64,000 bases of DNA from Agrobacterium tumefaciens_K (GCF_031801495.1 NZ_JAOEGC010000007.1:149443-213442), one strand, 5' to 3'. Positions 25,713 through 35,127 are shown, counted from the stretch's first letter. A program made the numbers and translations. Notes: a model not told the origin generated them from the sequence alone.

Positions 25713-26945
25713 ATGACCGATAGATTTTCAGTCGCCGTTACCGGCCAGTCTCTCATCAAGCACGACATTCGAAACGTCACCACTCGTGAATTCCAGGCGG
25801 TCCGGGACGTGCTTCAAAAAGCCGACCTGTCGTTCACGAATTTCGAGAGTACAGTTTTTGGAGAACATGGTGGCTGGCCACTCAAAGGATCTTTCTTTGG
25901 CTGCAGCGATCCCATCGTCCTTGATGCGTTAGCCGAAATGGGGTTCGGCGCCCTGTCACTTTCAAACAATCATGGCTTTGATCTGGGACCACCCGGTGTT
26001 TTGTCGACGCTTGAAGAGGTCGAGCGGCGTGGAATGCTCCACGCAGGCGCCGGACGCAACCACAAGGAGGCGGCATCCGCCACGCTAGGGACCATTGGCA
26101 CGAAACGCGTGGCAATGGTTGCCATGGATGGCGGACCAGGACCGGATTTCATGTACGCGGCAGATGGCGGACCAAACCGGCCTGAACGCCCGGGTATCAA
26201 CCGCCTGAAGCTCACTCAACTCATCGAAGTGGAACAGGGTGCCTTTGATCAGCTCGCTGCGATCAGGGACAAGGTCGGGTACACGGCGATTGATCTTTCA
26301 AACGATAGTCAACCCAATGATCCGCCGTTCGTGGATCCGGAAGACGAGCTTGCCCTCGGCCGCACGATCTTCAAGCGGGCCGGGCGGTATGGTCGAAACG
26401 TCCGTATCGACGGCGCGGATTTCGAGCGAAACCTGCGGGCAATTGCCGCGGCTGCCAACGACGGGCATCTCGTCGTTGCATATCTTCACCATCACCATTG
26501 GGCGTCCGATTGGTATCAGGTGCCCGAGTGGGTCGGCGGGGTTGCGCGCAGTTGCATCGACGCAGGCGCTGCCATGTTCCTCAGCCACGGCGCGCCAGTC
26601 CTGCAGCCGCTCGAGATCTACAAGGGGCAACCGATCTTTTATAGCCTGGGCAACTTCATCTTTCACGTTCCGTCGAAATCCACGTGGCATGCGCCGGAGG
26701 TATGGGAAAGTGTGATTGCGGTCTGTGGCTTTGAAAGAAGCGGCCGCCTGAAGGACATCCGCTTCCATCCTGTTGTCATCGGCGGCGAGGCGGAGTTGAA
26801 CCATTCAAGGCTGGAAGAACGCCTGGCGCCCCACATCGCGACCGGGGGAAGGGCGAAGCGTATTCTGGGACGTTTGCAGGCCCAGTCCGCCAGGTTGGGA
26901 ACAATGATTGACGTGGAAGGCGAGATCGGCGTCCTGCGGCTGTGA
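25713..26945 (+). CDS. CapA-like metallophosphoesterase-fold protein
   Basis: Predicted 410 residues of the CapA family, named after a poly-gamma-glutamate capsule protein but with a calcineurin-like phosphoesterase fold. Visible marks are NFESTVFGEHGGWPLKG (about 45), LSLSNNHGFDLGPPGV (about 85), YLHHHHWASDWYQVPE (about 260) and FLSHGAPVLQPLEIYKGQPI, then FYSLGNFIF. There is no signal peptide, unlike classical CapA. ATG 25713 has AGGA 9 nt upstream. Its place between a peptide importer and peptidase T suggests work on an imported compound rather than capsule synthesis; that is inference. Confidence 0.85.
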   Translation: MTDRFSVAVTGQSLIKHDIRNVTTREFQAVRDVLQKADLSFTNFESTVFGEHGGWPLKGSFFGCSDPIVLDALAEMGFGALSLSNNHGFDLGPPGVLSTLEEVERRGMLHAGAGRNHKEAASATLGTIGTKRVAMVAMDGGPGPDFMYAADGGPNRPERPGINRLKLTQLIEVEQGAFDQLAAIRDKVGYTAIDLSNDSQPNDPPFVDPEDELALGRTIFKRAGRYGRNVRIDGADFERNLRAIAAAANDGHLVVAYLHHHHWASDWYQVPEWVGGVARSCIDAGAAMFLSHGAPVLQPLEIYKGQPIFYSLGNFIFHVPSKSTWHAPEVWESVIAVCGFERSGRLKDIRFHPVVIGGEAELNHSRLEERLAPHIATGGRAKRILGRLQAQSARLGTMIDVEGEIGVLRL

Positions 26946-27054
26946 ATGGCGAGTGGGATGTCAGGCAAACTGTCCCTATTGATGGTTGTCGACGTTTGAA
27001 TCGAATGTGATCCTCAAGCTTGAATTACCAATGATGAAGAACGGAATGAAACCC

Positions 27055-28353
27055 ATGGACTTCGCGGTGCAGGAGCCAATTGATTTGCGTGATGAGCTTA
27101 TCGAGCGATTTTTCCGATATGTCGGCATTGAAAGCCAAAGCAAAGCCTCCTTCGAACGGCTTCCATCAACCCTCGGCCAATTGAAACTGGCTCTGTTGCT
27201 GGGGCAGGAGTTACAGGAATTGGGCTTAAAGGAGGTCGTTGTCGATGATCAGGCCATCGTTACGGCGGTGCGGCGTGGCACCAATCCGACCGCGACCCGG
27301 ATCGGTTTCATTGCCCATCTTGACACTGTCGATGTCGGATTGTCTCCAGTCATCACGCCGCAGATCAAACGGTTCGACGGAAGCGATCTTTGCCTCAACG
27401 CGGACCTCGACATCTGGCTACGGGTTGAGGATCACCCTGAAATAAAAGGCTGGGAAGGAGAAGATATCATTTTCAGCGATGGCACCAGCGTGCTTGGCGC
27501 CGACAACAAGGCCGCGATTTCGGTTATCATGACACTTCTGGCTCGATTGACTGAAGACGCCGCAGTTGGCGACATTGCAATCGCCTTCGTGCCGGATGAA
27601 GAGATTGGATTGCGCGGTGCAAAGGCACTCGATCTTGCCCGTTTCCCTTGTGACATCGCCTACACCATCGATTGCTGCGAACTTGGTGAAGTTGTGGTCG
27701 AAAATTTCAACGCGGCATCCGGGGAGGTCGTCTTTACCGGCGTCAGTGCCCATCCAATGTCGGCCAAAGGTGTCCTGGTTAACCCGCTCCTGATGGCGCT
27801 CGATTTTATCTCGAGGTTTGACCGTGGTGACACACCCGAACGCACCGAGGGCAGGGAGGGATACTTCTGGTTCAAGGAACTGACTGCCAATGATACCGAG
27901 GCACGACTGAAGCTCATGATCCGTGACTTCGACAGAAACAGTTTCGAAGAGCGCAAAAAACGGATCGGGGAGGTGACAGCGCTGATTGCTGCGGAACACC
28001 CGACCGGCTCGGTTCGAAGCACGATCTCTGACACTTACGACAATATCGGTGAGCACTTGTTGGCCGATCCTCGTGCAGCCGATTTGCTGTTTCGAGCGCT
28101 TGATCATCTCGAGATCGAGAAGAAAATCACTCCGATGCGCGGCGGGACCGATGGAGCAGCACTATCGGCGCGCGGCTTACCGACGCCAAACTTCTTCACC
28201 GGCGCCTGTAATTTCCATTCCCGATTTGAGTTTCTCCCGATCCCTGCCTTCGTGAAGTCGTATGAGACGGCACTGACGATCTGCGAGCTTGCAGGGCAGG
28301 GGGACGAGAGCATTCAAAAGAGCCAACACCTTTCTGAAAAAGGGATGAATTGA
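27055..28353 (+). CDS. pepT: peptidase T (tripeptide aminopeptidase, M20B)
   Basis: Predicted 432 residues. Zinc-ligand segments are seen: GFIAHLDTVD (His and Asp), VLGADNKAA (bridging Asp), VPDEEIGLRGA (catalytic Glu pair), AYTIDCCELGEV and the C-terminal NFFTGACNFHS. MRGGTDGAALSARGLPTPN is the family's substrate-site region. Several ATGs are near the 5' end (27031, 27046, 27055); 27055 has GGAA 8 nt upstream and gives the usual PepT start. The stop overlaps the CtlX start by one base. Presumably it trims peptides brought in by the upstream importer. Confidence 0.9.
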   Translation: MDFAVQEPIDLRDELIERFFRYVGIESQSKASFERLPSTLGQLKLALLLGQELQELGLKEVVVDDQAIVTAVRRGTNPTATRIGFIAHLDTVDVGLSPVITPQIKRFDGSDLCLNADLDIWLRVEDHPEIKGWEGEDIIFSDGTSVLGADNKAAISVIMTLLARLTEDAAVGDIAIAFVPDEEIGLRGAKALDLARFPCDIAYTIDCCELGEVVVENFNAASGEVVFTGVSAHPMSAKGVLVNPLLMALDFISRFDRGDTPERTEGREGYFWFKELTANDTEARLKLMIRDFDRNSFEERKKRIGEVTALIAAEHPTGSVRSTISDTYDNIGEHLLADPRAADLLFRALDHLEIEKKITPMRGGTDGAALSARGLPTPNFFTGACNFHSRFEFLPIPAFVKSYETALTICELAGQGDESIQKSQHLSEKGMN

Positions 28354-29273
28354 TGCGATACTCACCGCAAGCGCCAGCCGCAGTCGTCATGGTCCGCCCA
28401 CACAATTTCACAGTCAATGAACAGACGGCGCAGGATAATACCTTCCAGGCGGCGGGTGACGCCATCAGGGACATGTCTGCAGACGCCTATCTCGAAATCA
28501 CCGTTGCAGCTGAAACACTACGCGAACACGGCGTCAGCGTGCATCTTTTCGAGGATACGGGTACGGCTACGCCCGACTCCGTTTTTCCAAACAACTGGTT
28601 TTCCACACATGCCGGCGGGCACGTGGCGATCTACCCGATGAAAGCGAACAATCGACGGCTGGAGCGACGTTCCGATATCATCGAGATGCTGAAGTCCAAC
28701 TATCGCGTTCAGGATGTTGTCGACTACTCCGGCCTTGAACTTGATGGCCTGTTTCTCGAGGGGACCGGCGCGATGGTTCTCGATCACATCGGAAGGGTCG
28801 CCTATGCTGTACGATCAGACCGCATAGATCCGGTCATGCTTGAGCGGTTCTCCACACAGTTCGGATTTGAACCGATGATGTTTGATGCGTGCGATGCGAG
28901 AGGCGTTCCCATCTATCATACGAATGTCCTGATGTGTGTCGGAACTGATTTCGCGCTCATTGGCGCTTCAATGATACCAGATCATGTGCGCCGCGACGAG
29001 ATCCTGGCGCGCCTGCGCAATTCAGGCAGGCATGTCGTCGAATTGCAGGATAACCAGATCGGGAAGTTCGCAGGCAATGCCCTGGAGCTGCAGGGGAGGA
29101 ACGGCCGGCTGCTTGCCATGTCTACGACAGCATTCTCGGCCCTCGATCAAGACCAGCGGGATACAATTGAGAGCTACGTCGAGATTGTCGCGTTGGGAAT
29201 CCCGTCGATTGAGATGGCAGGAGGGTCTGTTCGCTGCACGCTTGCAGGCGTTCACCTGGCGGCTCGCGGTTAA
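28353..29273 (+). CDS. ctlX: CtlX-like amidinohydrolase (arginine deiminase-related)
   Basis: Predicted 306 residues of the amidinotransferase/arginine-deiminase superfamily. Visible marks: VMVRPHNFTVNEQTAQDN near the N-terminus, SVFPNNWFSTHAGGHVAIYPM (about 75), LEGTGAMVLDH, YHTNVLMCVG (His, about 190) and the C-terminal GGSVRCTLAGVHL with the probable nucleophile Cys. This layout matches proteins called citrulline utilisation hydrolase CtlX. TGATG overlap with pepT indicates coupling. It may hydrolyse a ureido or guanidino side chain released by the peptidase; the true substrate is unknown. Confidence 0.82.
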   Translation: MRYSPQAPAAVVMVRPHNFTVNEQTAQDNTFQAAGDAIRDMSADAYLEITVAAETLREHGVSVHLFEDTGTATPDSVFPNNWFSTHAGGHVAIYPMKANNRRLERRSDIIEMLKSNYRVQDVVDYSGLELDGLFLEGTGAMVLDHIGRVAYAVRSDRIDPVMLERFSTQFGFEPMMFDACDARGVPIYHTNVLMCVGTDFALIGASMIPDHVRRDEILARLRNSGRHVVELQDNQIGKFAGNALELQGRNGRLLAMSTTAFSALDQDQRDTIESYVEIVALGIPSIEMAGGSVRCTLAGVHLAARG

Positions 29274-29288
29274 ATCTTGAGCACATCG

Positions 29289-29325
29289 AACCGGAGCAAG
29301 ACTTTACCGTTCAACGGTTCCGGTT
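29289..29325 (+). terminator. inverted repeat after the peptide-import operon
   Basis: AACCGGA and TCCGGTT flank an inner ACCGTT/AACGGT pair shortly after the CtlX stop. The stem is followed by GATTTCG, with no long T tract. It may end the operon. The stretch 29326-29587 holds no gene I can support. Confidence 0.4.
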
Positions 29326-29587
29326 GATTTCGACAGCAACCTTCAACACTTGAACGGGTGCCGTTGCGGGCGCAAAGTCAAAAGAACATGACCGCCTCAT
29401 CCGATCACATTGCGGTTGCCATCGTCGGTTGAGGCGCGCCATGCCTGTGATGTCTGCTCAGGCTTTTGTACGGTCGAGGCGACAGTTCGAGGTACAAGGC
29501 TGGCCGCGGGGGTGGTACCGTTTGTTAGACGCGGAACCATTGCTGCACCGGTCGGTTCTATTCTCCTGCGATCGATAGGAGGTTTCG

Positions 29588-29758
29588 ATGACGAACACGA
29601 TGAGTATCGAAGAACTGTCCAAGAAGTTGAGCAAGTTCGATTTCTGGATGTTCAACACCAATGCTCCGGACAGGATTGCCAGCCGACCGATGAGCAATAA
29701 CGGTTATGTCGAATACGAAGGCGACTTATGGTTTTTCTCCTATGAGCCAGCCGCGTAA
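29588..29758 (+). pseudogene. truncated pyridoxamine-5'-phosphate-oxidase-like (general stress protein) gene
   Basis: Fragment of 56 codons, SIEELSKKLSKFDFWMF then RPMSNNGYVEYEGDLWFF, matching the N-terminus of small flavin-binding general stress proteins (PNPOx-like). Such proteins are usually about 150 residues. TAGGAGG lies 5 nt before the ATG, so the promoter-proximal part is intact while the rest is lost. The sequence directly after belongs to an ABC ATPase remnant on the other strand, so a deletion or insertion joined two unrelated genes. Confidence 0.7.
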
Positions 29759-30120
29759 ATCGCAAAACGTGCCGTTCACTTCCACTTCGACTGTTCTTGC
29801 TCGAGTTCGCACGTCAGGTCCCGGGCTGCCGTTTCCGTCGATCCCGGTTCCGCGGGGCCCGATCTCAACAATCTCACCGAGATACATGACGGCCACGCGA
29901 TGGCTCACTCTTTCCACCACGGTCATGTCGTGTGATATAAACAGGTATGACAGGCCAAGCTTTTGCTGCAGGTCGAGAAGAAGATTGATGATTTGCGCTT
30001 TGACGGAAACGTCAAGGGCCGAGACAGCCTCGTCGGCGACGATTACCTTCGGTGAAAGAGATAAGGCGCGCGCAATACATATCCTTTGGCGTTGGCTGCC
30101 AGCGCCTGATCGGCATCGCG
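29726..30120 (-). pseudogene. truncated oligopeptide ABC transporter ATPase
   Basis: On the minus strand the frame reads RQRICIARALSLSPKVIVADE, AVSALDVSVKAQIINLLLDLQQ, SHDMTVVERVSHRVAVMYLGE: signature end, Walker B, D-loop and H-loop of an OppF/DppF-type ATPase. The Walker A half is absent: similarity stops around 30110, where the LSGGQ motif itself is scrambled. After GEIVEIGPR the normal C-terminus is replaced by unrelated sequence. Its 3' end overlaps the PNPOx-like fragment. Clearly a relic of a second peptide importer. Confidence 0.75.
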
Positions 30121-30145
30121 CGTCTAATCAGTTAGCTGCCGTAAA

Positions 30146-30547
30146 CTAGGTGTTTGGGCCCACCGCGCTTACACACTCTAAAATCGCCGAGAGCAGGACA
30201 GAACTATCGAATGGTTTCCTCAGTATTTTCAGGCCATTTTCCGGCGGCAAATTTTCGATCAACTCGTAACGTCCGGTGATCAATATAACAGGCAATGTCG
30301 GATGCACCCGGTTCAGTATCTCTCGCAGCTCAAATCCGCTGACTTCCGGCATCCCTATATCGGTAATCACACATGTGATCCTATTGAGGTCACCGCTGGC
30401 GAGTAGTCCGCTCGCGCTTCGAAACGACACCGCGTCGTAACCGACTGACTCCAGAAGCTGTTGCAAACCACTTAAAACACGTTGGTCGTCATCGACGATA
30501 CCGATGAGATGAGTATGCTCGGGCGCGCTGCTTTGTTCCGCTACCAT
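30146..30547 (-). CDS. single-domain response regulator (FixJ-type receiver)
   Basis: Predicted 133 residues, a lone CheY-like receiver. IVDDDQRVLSGL carries the acidic pair, VITDIGMPEVSG the phospho-acceptor Asp, ILITGRYE the conserved Thr region and ILRKPFDSSVL the Lys-Pro. There is no output domain, so it acts by protein contact or as a phosphate relay. It lies about 110 nt downstream of the 679-residue kinase in the same direction, so the two are probably a pair. Start at ATG 30547; an in-frame GTG at 30583 has no ribosome site. Confidence 0.85.
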   Translation of the reverse strand: MVAEQSSAPEHTHLIGIVDDDQRVLSGLQQLLESVGYDAVSFRSASGLLASGDLNRITCVITDIGMPEVSGFELREILNRVHPTLPVILITGRYELIENLPPENGLKILRKPFDSSVLLSAILECVSAVGPNT

Positions 30548-30655
30548 ATCATGTCTTTCAGTGAGCCTCAGCTTAATTAGCACGTTGAAGGGATATGCAA
30601 AAATTGCAGCGTTTCCTCAGTAATTTGGGCTGCAAGTTAGAAAGCGGCATAATTG

Positions 30656-32695
30656 TCATTTGACACCGACCGGTAGCGTTTCATGGTCTTCCGTGGCAAC
30701 GGATAATGAAAAACTGAAGACAGTTCCCCTGGGGTAATTCGGCTTGTGCCAAAGCTCGCCCTCATGAGCCTCGATCACCGATTCACAGATGGCCAGCCCC
30801 ATGCCCATTCCCCGTTCTTTGGTGCTGAAGAACGCTTGGGTAACTCTCTGCTCATTAGGGAGGCCAATACCTTCGTCAATAACCTCGATCATGATCTTAT
30901 CGCCGTCGCGCTTGCTCCGAACCGTGACCGGTTTCGCTGAGTTGTTTGCGGCATCAACTGCTTCAAGAGCATTCCGGATCAGATTCACAAGGACCTGTTG
31001 GATTTGGACACGATCCATTGCGACGGGTGGGAGTGCCGTATCTAGTTCAGTCTGAATCCCGATACGGCTGCCAACTGCACTTAAACCAATCATTCTGGTT
31101 ACCTCTTCGATGACAGCGTTCGGGCTTTCGACGACCCGTTGTCTCTGGGTGCGACGGAAAAGAGCACGTATGCTGCTGACGATTTCGGCGGCGTCCTTCG
31201 CATTGTCTGTCATCGCGTCAGCGGAGGATAGTGCTCTTTCGAAGTTTGGCGGAACCCGTGACAACCATCGGCGACAAGCGTCAGCATTGGAGAGTACGGC
31301 GGTCAGGGGTTGATTGATTTCATGTGCAATTGATGCTGCAAGTTCGGCCAAGCTAGCTGCTCTAGATGCTTCGCCGAGTTTCTCCTGCATGTTGCGCAGC
31401 GTCTCCTGAGACTGGACTTCGTCATCGACGTCGATGAGGAAACCGTACTGGCGTAGCCCCGTCTCATCCATTAGCCCAGCGTAACGTCCTTCAACCCAGC
31501 GATAGACACCGTCAGCTCTCAAAAGGCGGAAGCGCATCATCACGACGCTTTCATGACCTGGGTTGTCCTCGTAAAGCCTTGCGAGTGTTGGCAGGTCATC
31601 GGGATGAACAAGAGCTGACATTGCTTGTGTCGCATCCAACCCACGAAGCTCATCGCCGGCGTCCGGAGCGATGCCGGTGAACTTGAGCAAATGCTTATTG
31701 AAGTAGGTTATTCCCTTCTCGTTGCCGACTGTCCAAATCATCATTGGTATAGCATCAACAAGAAGCCTGAGTTCTTGCTCACGGTAGCGTAGATAATCTT
31801 CTTCACGCTTCAGTTCGTCAATGTCGATTGCAACTCCGTACCATTGCACAGGATTGCCATCAGCATCGCACAACAACTCGCCACGCTGTTCCGTCCAGCG
31901 ATATGTACCGTCATTGCGGCGCATACGATATCTGCCCGATAGCGGCTCACCGGTGGCGATACTGTGGTTTATAAGATCTTCGGCAAGCCCAGCATCGTCA
32001 GGGTGGATTAGGCCCGGGTTTCCTCTGCTGACCCGACGTCCTTCAAACGGTATGTCGTCCAGCTGGCATCCAAAAAAATCCTGCAATCGCTTGCTAAAAT
32101 GAGTCACATGTCCATTCAAATCGCAGCACCAGATGTTAACCGGTAACGCGTCGATCAGAACTTGTAGCTCTCTCTCACGCTTACGTAGCGCAAGTTCAGC
32201 AACTTTCTGATCTTCGATATCTATCTGGGTGCCATACCAGGCAATGATGTTACCGTTCACGTCGCGAGATGGATGCACCGCGAGACGGTGCCAAAGATAG
32301 ACACCATCATGGCGTCGCAACCGATACTCGTAAGTCGCAGGAGTTCCGGATTTTAGTGTTTCACCCCAATGATCGAGTGTTCCCTGTAAGTCGTCAGGAT
32401 GAATGATGTTTGCCAGCATTTCTGCATAAGCATCATGGAAACGATCTGGGTCGTATCCGCTCATTTTGATGAAGCTGTCCTCTAGTCCGTAGTATCGGAG
32501 CGCTGGAGGGCTGACATAGATGAACTTGCCTTCCGGATCGTTCGACCATCCATGCCCCGGCATCCCTTCAACGATGGCACGAGCGTGCTTGTCGATCACG
32601 CGTTCTTTGCGGTTCGACCAAACTCTCCAGAAGTAACCGCAAGTGAACCCGATTGTCAGTGCAGAACAAGCAGTGAGAATGATAGACGTCGGCAT
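30656..32695 (-). CDS. PAS-domain sensor histidine kinase
   Basis: Predicted 679 residues. One N-terminal membrane span (about 4-25), then three PAS/PAC units (about 45-165, 175-305, 310-440; each ends in a WYGT, WYGV or YGFL-type PAC strand). A HisKA region follows with the acceptor in SIAHEINQPLTAVLSN (about 465), then an HATPase domain with N-box VNLIRNALEAV, G1 EVIDEGIGLP and G2 GMGMGLAIC. This is the FixL-like subgroup common in rhizobia. The partner is probably the single-domain regulator downstream. No haem-binding PAS motif was recognised, so the signal is unknown. Confidence 0.9.
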   Translation of the reverse strand: MPTSIILTACSALTIGFTCGYFWRVWSNRKERVIDKHARAIVEGMPGHGWSNDPEGKFIYVSPPALRYYGLEDSFIKMSGYDPDRFHDAYAEMLANIIHPDDLQGTLDHWGETLKSGTPATYEYRLRRHDGVYLWHRLAVHPSRDVNGNIIAWYGTQIDIEDQKVAELALRKRERELQVLIDALPVNIWCCDLNGHVTHFSKRLQDFFGCQLDDIPFEGRRVSRGNPGLIHPDDAGLAEDLINHSIATGEPLSGRYRMRRNDGTYRWTEQRGELLCDADGNPVQWYGVAIDIDELKREEDYLRYREQELRLLVDAIPMMIWTVGNEKGITYFNKHLLKFTGIAPDAGDELRGLDATQAMSALVHPDDLPTLARLYEDNPGHESVVMMRFRLLRADGVYRWVEGRYAGLMDETGLRQYGFLIDVDDEVQSQETLRNMQEKLGEASRAASLAELAASIAHEINQPLTAVLSNADACRRWLSRVPPNFERALSSADAMTDNAKDAAEIVSSIRALFRRTQRQRVVESPNAVIEEVTRMIGLSAVGSRIGIQTELDTALPPVAMDRVQIQQVLVNLIRNALEAVDAANNSAKPVTVRSKRDGDKIMIEVIDEGIGLPNEQRVTQAFFSTKERGMGMGLAICESVIEAHEGELWHKPNYPRGTVFSFSLSVATEDHETLPVGVK

Positions 32696-32807
32696 TCACA
32701 CTTCCCAAGAGCGATGGTGACTGCCGACGATATCGCGAGCTTCTGATTTAGTCACGATTTTAAGTGGCTGCCACTCGCTGAGACTTACGGGCTGTTCGAT
32801 GAGCAGG

Positions 32808-33260
32808 TCACATCATCATCCTTCGTCTATGGCGCATGCCGTCGAGGCTAAAAACACCTGCGCCGAACGCGGTTATCTCAAGCAGTCCACCTGCCATCGC
32901 AGCATTCTTCCAGAAATGCAGGAACTGGTTTTGATCAGAGAAGTCGCTGTGAAAGACAAGTGCAGTGAAAAGGCTGAACAGAGCCAGAGCCAGTCCAACG
33001 ATGCGAGTGTGATATCCGAGCGCAAGAGCCAAACCACCGAGGAGTTCAAGCGCAATCGCGCCCACGAGACATATCACTGGAAACGGTAGGCCAAAGGCTG
33101 CGATGTAGCCAAGGTAGGTCTCCGATCCCGTAATCTTGCCGAAGCCAGACAAGATAAAGATTGGGCTCAGAAGCAGCCGACCAGCCAAAGCTGAAAATGC
33201 AAAATATGTTTCGCTTTGTTTCATCGTCTCGCGATGAGGAACTGCGTGGATATTGCTCAT
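32808..33260 (-). CDS. DoxX-family membrane protein
   Basis: Predicted 150 residues with four hydrophobic segments: RLLLSPIFILSGFGKI, FPVICLVGAIALELLGGLAL, IVGLALALFSLFTALVFH and AAMAGGLLEITAFGAG. FILSGFGKI is the typical DoxX/YphA-like start. AAGGA lies 7 nt before ATG 33260. It is 108 nt downstream of an NmrA-like gene and likely in its operon. Members are often linked to redox or thiol stress; no reaction is established. Confidence 0.88.
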   Translation of the reverse strand: MSNIHAVPHRETMKQSETYFAFSALAGRLLLSPIFILSGFGKITGSETYLGYIAAFGLPFPVICLVGAIALELLGGLALALGYHTRIVGLALALFSLFTALVFHSDFSDQNQFLHFWKNAAMAGGLLEITAFGAGVFSLDGMRHRRRMMM

Positions 33261-33368
33261 CGAATGATCCTTCTCAACAAACTCTGGAGCGGTGGTCGCC
33301 CCTATAAACCATCGTGGAATACGAGGGAGGTGACAGCTTTCTTCACAGCAACACCTCAGTTGCGACAA

Positions 33369-34115
33369 TCAAGCCGCAGGCTGAATCCATTGGCTAAAAT
33401 GGGTTTTACCGATGAGCGTTTTGCCTTCCGGAACCAACGTATCGGTGTCGAGACGTGAACCGAAGTAGAGAGCCTCTGGATCAGCTTTCACTGTTCTCAG
33501 ATCGCCCCGCGCTTTCAGATAGCGAGTGACAACATCGCTCATCGGCACGCGTTCGGGGCCAGCCACCTGAACAATGCTGTTCGCAGGTTCTCCGGTCACC
33601 ACATCGCACAGTGCGTCGACCAGGTCGTTTGCAGCGATCATCTGAACGTTGGCTGTCGAAATCTGCGTTTCGCCGTCTTTGCCACCGAGATCAGCGATTG
33701 TGCCAAGGTATTCCATGAACTGCGTGGATCGGACAATTGTGAAGGGGATGCCTGCCGATTTCACCAACTGTTCTTGTAGGTTTTTGCCTTTGAAGTAGGC
33801 GTTGTCGCCAAGCTTTTCGGTGCCGACGATAGATAGAACGATGTGATGGCGCACATGAGCAGTCTTTTCAGCGCCGAGCTGGTTTGATGTCGAGGTACGG
33901 AAAAAGTCAAGAATGCCTTGAGGATCGAAAGTTGGGGAGTTGGTAACGTCGAGCACGGCGTGAGCCCCCTGCATTGCTTCTGCCAAACCCTGACCAGTAA
34001 TCGTGTTCACCCCGGTTTCAGGTGCTGCCGCGATGACGGTGTGCCCCCTTTCCGTAAGATTTTTTACGACTTTCGATCCAATGAACCCTGTTCCACCCAC
34101 AATCACGTATTTCAT
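33369..34115 (-). CDS. NmrA/SDR-like NAD(P)-binding protein
   Basis: Predicted 248 residues. Starts MKYVIVGGTGFIGSKVV, a Rossmann GxxGxxG signature, with HHIVLSIVGTEKL and FTIVRSTQFMEYL typical of the atypical SDR group that includes NmrA and quinone oxidoreductase 2. GGGAGA stands a few nt before the ATG at 34115. It is a close paralogue of the gene at 43.1 kb (same length, many shared blocks such as TGQGLA and LDFF). It probably reduces or senses a small electrophile or quinone. A copy of the shared promoter motif lies 55 nt upstream (34170-34186). Confidence 0.88.
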   Translation of the reverse strand: MKYVIVGGTGFIGSKVVKNLTERGHTVIAAAPETGVNTITGQGLAEAMQGAHAVLDVTNSPTFDPQGILDFFRTSTSNQLGAEKTAHVRHHIVLSIVGTEKLGDNAYFKGKNLQEQLVKSAGIPFTIVRSTQFMEYLGTIADLGGKDGETQISTANVQMIAANDLVDALCDVVTGEPANSIVQVAGPERVPMSDVVTRYLKARGDLRTVKADPEALYFGSRLDTDTLVPEGKTLIGKTHFSQWIQPAA

Positions 34116-34169
34116 TTTCGTCTCCCGATAATCTGTTCGGAGCAGCGTCATGGGAACTGAGCAGGTCTA

Positions 34170-34186
34170 CAAGCTATACGCAGGTA
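34170..34186 (-). promoter_or_regulatory. shared promoter motif copy 1 (NmrA-like/DoxX)
   Basis: Minus-strand TACCTGCGTATAGCTTG, 55 nt before the NmrA-like gene. It fits the consensus TACCTNCGTATANCTG found eleven times between 34 and 59 kb. Confidence 0.5.
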
Positions 34187-34320
34187 TGTCATGCTGGGGG
34201 GTGTACGAACGAATCCCGTTCCTGCTGGGGGTTCGCAGCGGGAGTTGATCATCACAATAGAATGCCTGGCTTGCCAAAATGCGCGAGATTAGGAATTGTA
34301 GGACAAATGAAGCGCGCCTC

Positions 34321-34331
34321 GGGGGGGGGGG
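34321..34331 (+). repeat. poly-G tract of 11 bases
   Basis: An uninterrupted G11 run lies just before the decayed histidine kinase at 34365. Such a run is unusual in this window and is prone to slippage. No gene is read through it today; 34187-34364 is otherwise empty. Confidence 0.6.
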
Positions 34332-34364
34332 AGCAAATAGGCGGGACTAAACACACTGGGAACC

Positions 34365-35102
34365 GTGCCTCCAATTAATGAGGAACGTGCTCGCGCTCGC
34401 TACGCTCAGGCTGATCTCGTCGTTTTCCCTCGACAAGACTACAACGAGATGCTGGCTTCACGGAAGTTTTTGGAGGATCGCGAGCATCTATTGAGCTTGG
34501 TGGTCGCCACAATACAAGCGGTTGTTCGGGACACTGAACCCGATGGGTGTCTGACTCTCTTCAACGAGCGAAATTCGCGTTTCACGTCCTTTGTCATTCC
34601 CGCCGTTGGCGCACCGCACGATGCGCTCGATCTTCCAACTCGGGGAACAGGAACGAGCTTACGCTGACGTCAATGCGATGATTCGAGATGTATGGCTACT
34701 GTTCTCCGGCGATGAGCCGTCACGAAGTGCGATTTTTGTTCAAAACCTTGACGATGGAGAGCCAATGCCGTCGTCGGCGCGATCCAGATTCGGCAAGTCT
34801 TGATGAACCTGTCGCGCAATGCGTTTGAGGCCGGGGTGGAAAACGGGGTCGAAAGGCAGGTAACTCGGGCATCCTCTGTCTGCGCAAAAGACACCATCCG
34901 GATTTTAGTGGAGGACGAAGGCGGCGGAATTGCCGATCTATCGCGAGTATTCGACACGTTTTATAACACGAAACAACAAGGCGCAGGCATGGGACTTGCA
35001 CTCTGCCGCACCATTGTTGCCAAGCACGGCGGAAGTGTTCCGGCAGAAAACACGGAACGCGGCGCAAAGGTGTGGTTCACGTTGCCGAGGCGATTGAGCT
35101 AG
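34365..35102 (+). pseudogene. decayed PAS-type histidine kinase
   Basis: Pieces of one kinase lie in different plus-strand frames. At 34365 a frame with DYNEMLASRKFLEDREHLLSL resembles a linker and PAS start. At about 34650-34800 a second frame reads ADVNAMIRDVWLLFSGDEPSR, typical of the region between HisKA and HATPase. From 34800 a third frame reads MNLSRNAFEAG, IRILVEDEGGGIADL and GAGMGLALCRTIVAKHGG: N-box, G1 and G2 of an HATPase domain. The acceptor-His region is missing. At least two frameshifts and a deletion have destroyed it. Confidence 0.78.
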
Positions 35103-35127
35103 CTGAAACTGGAGTTGAAGTTCGTGC

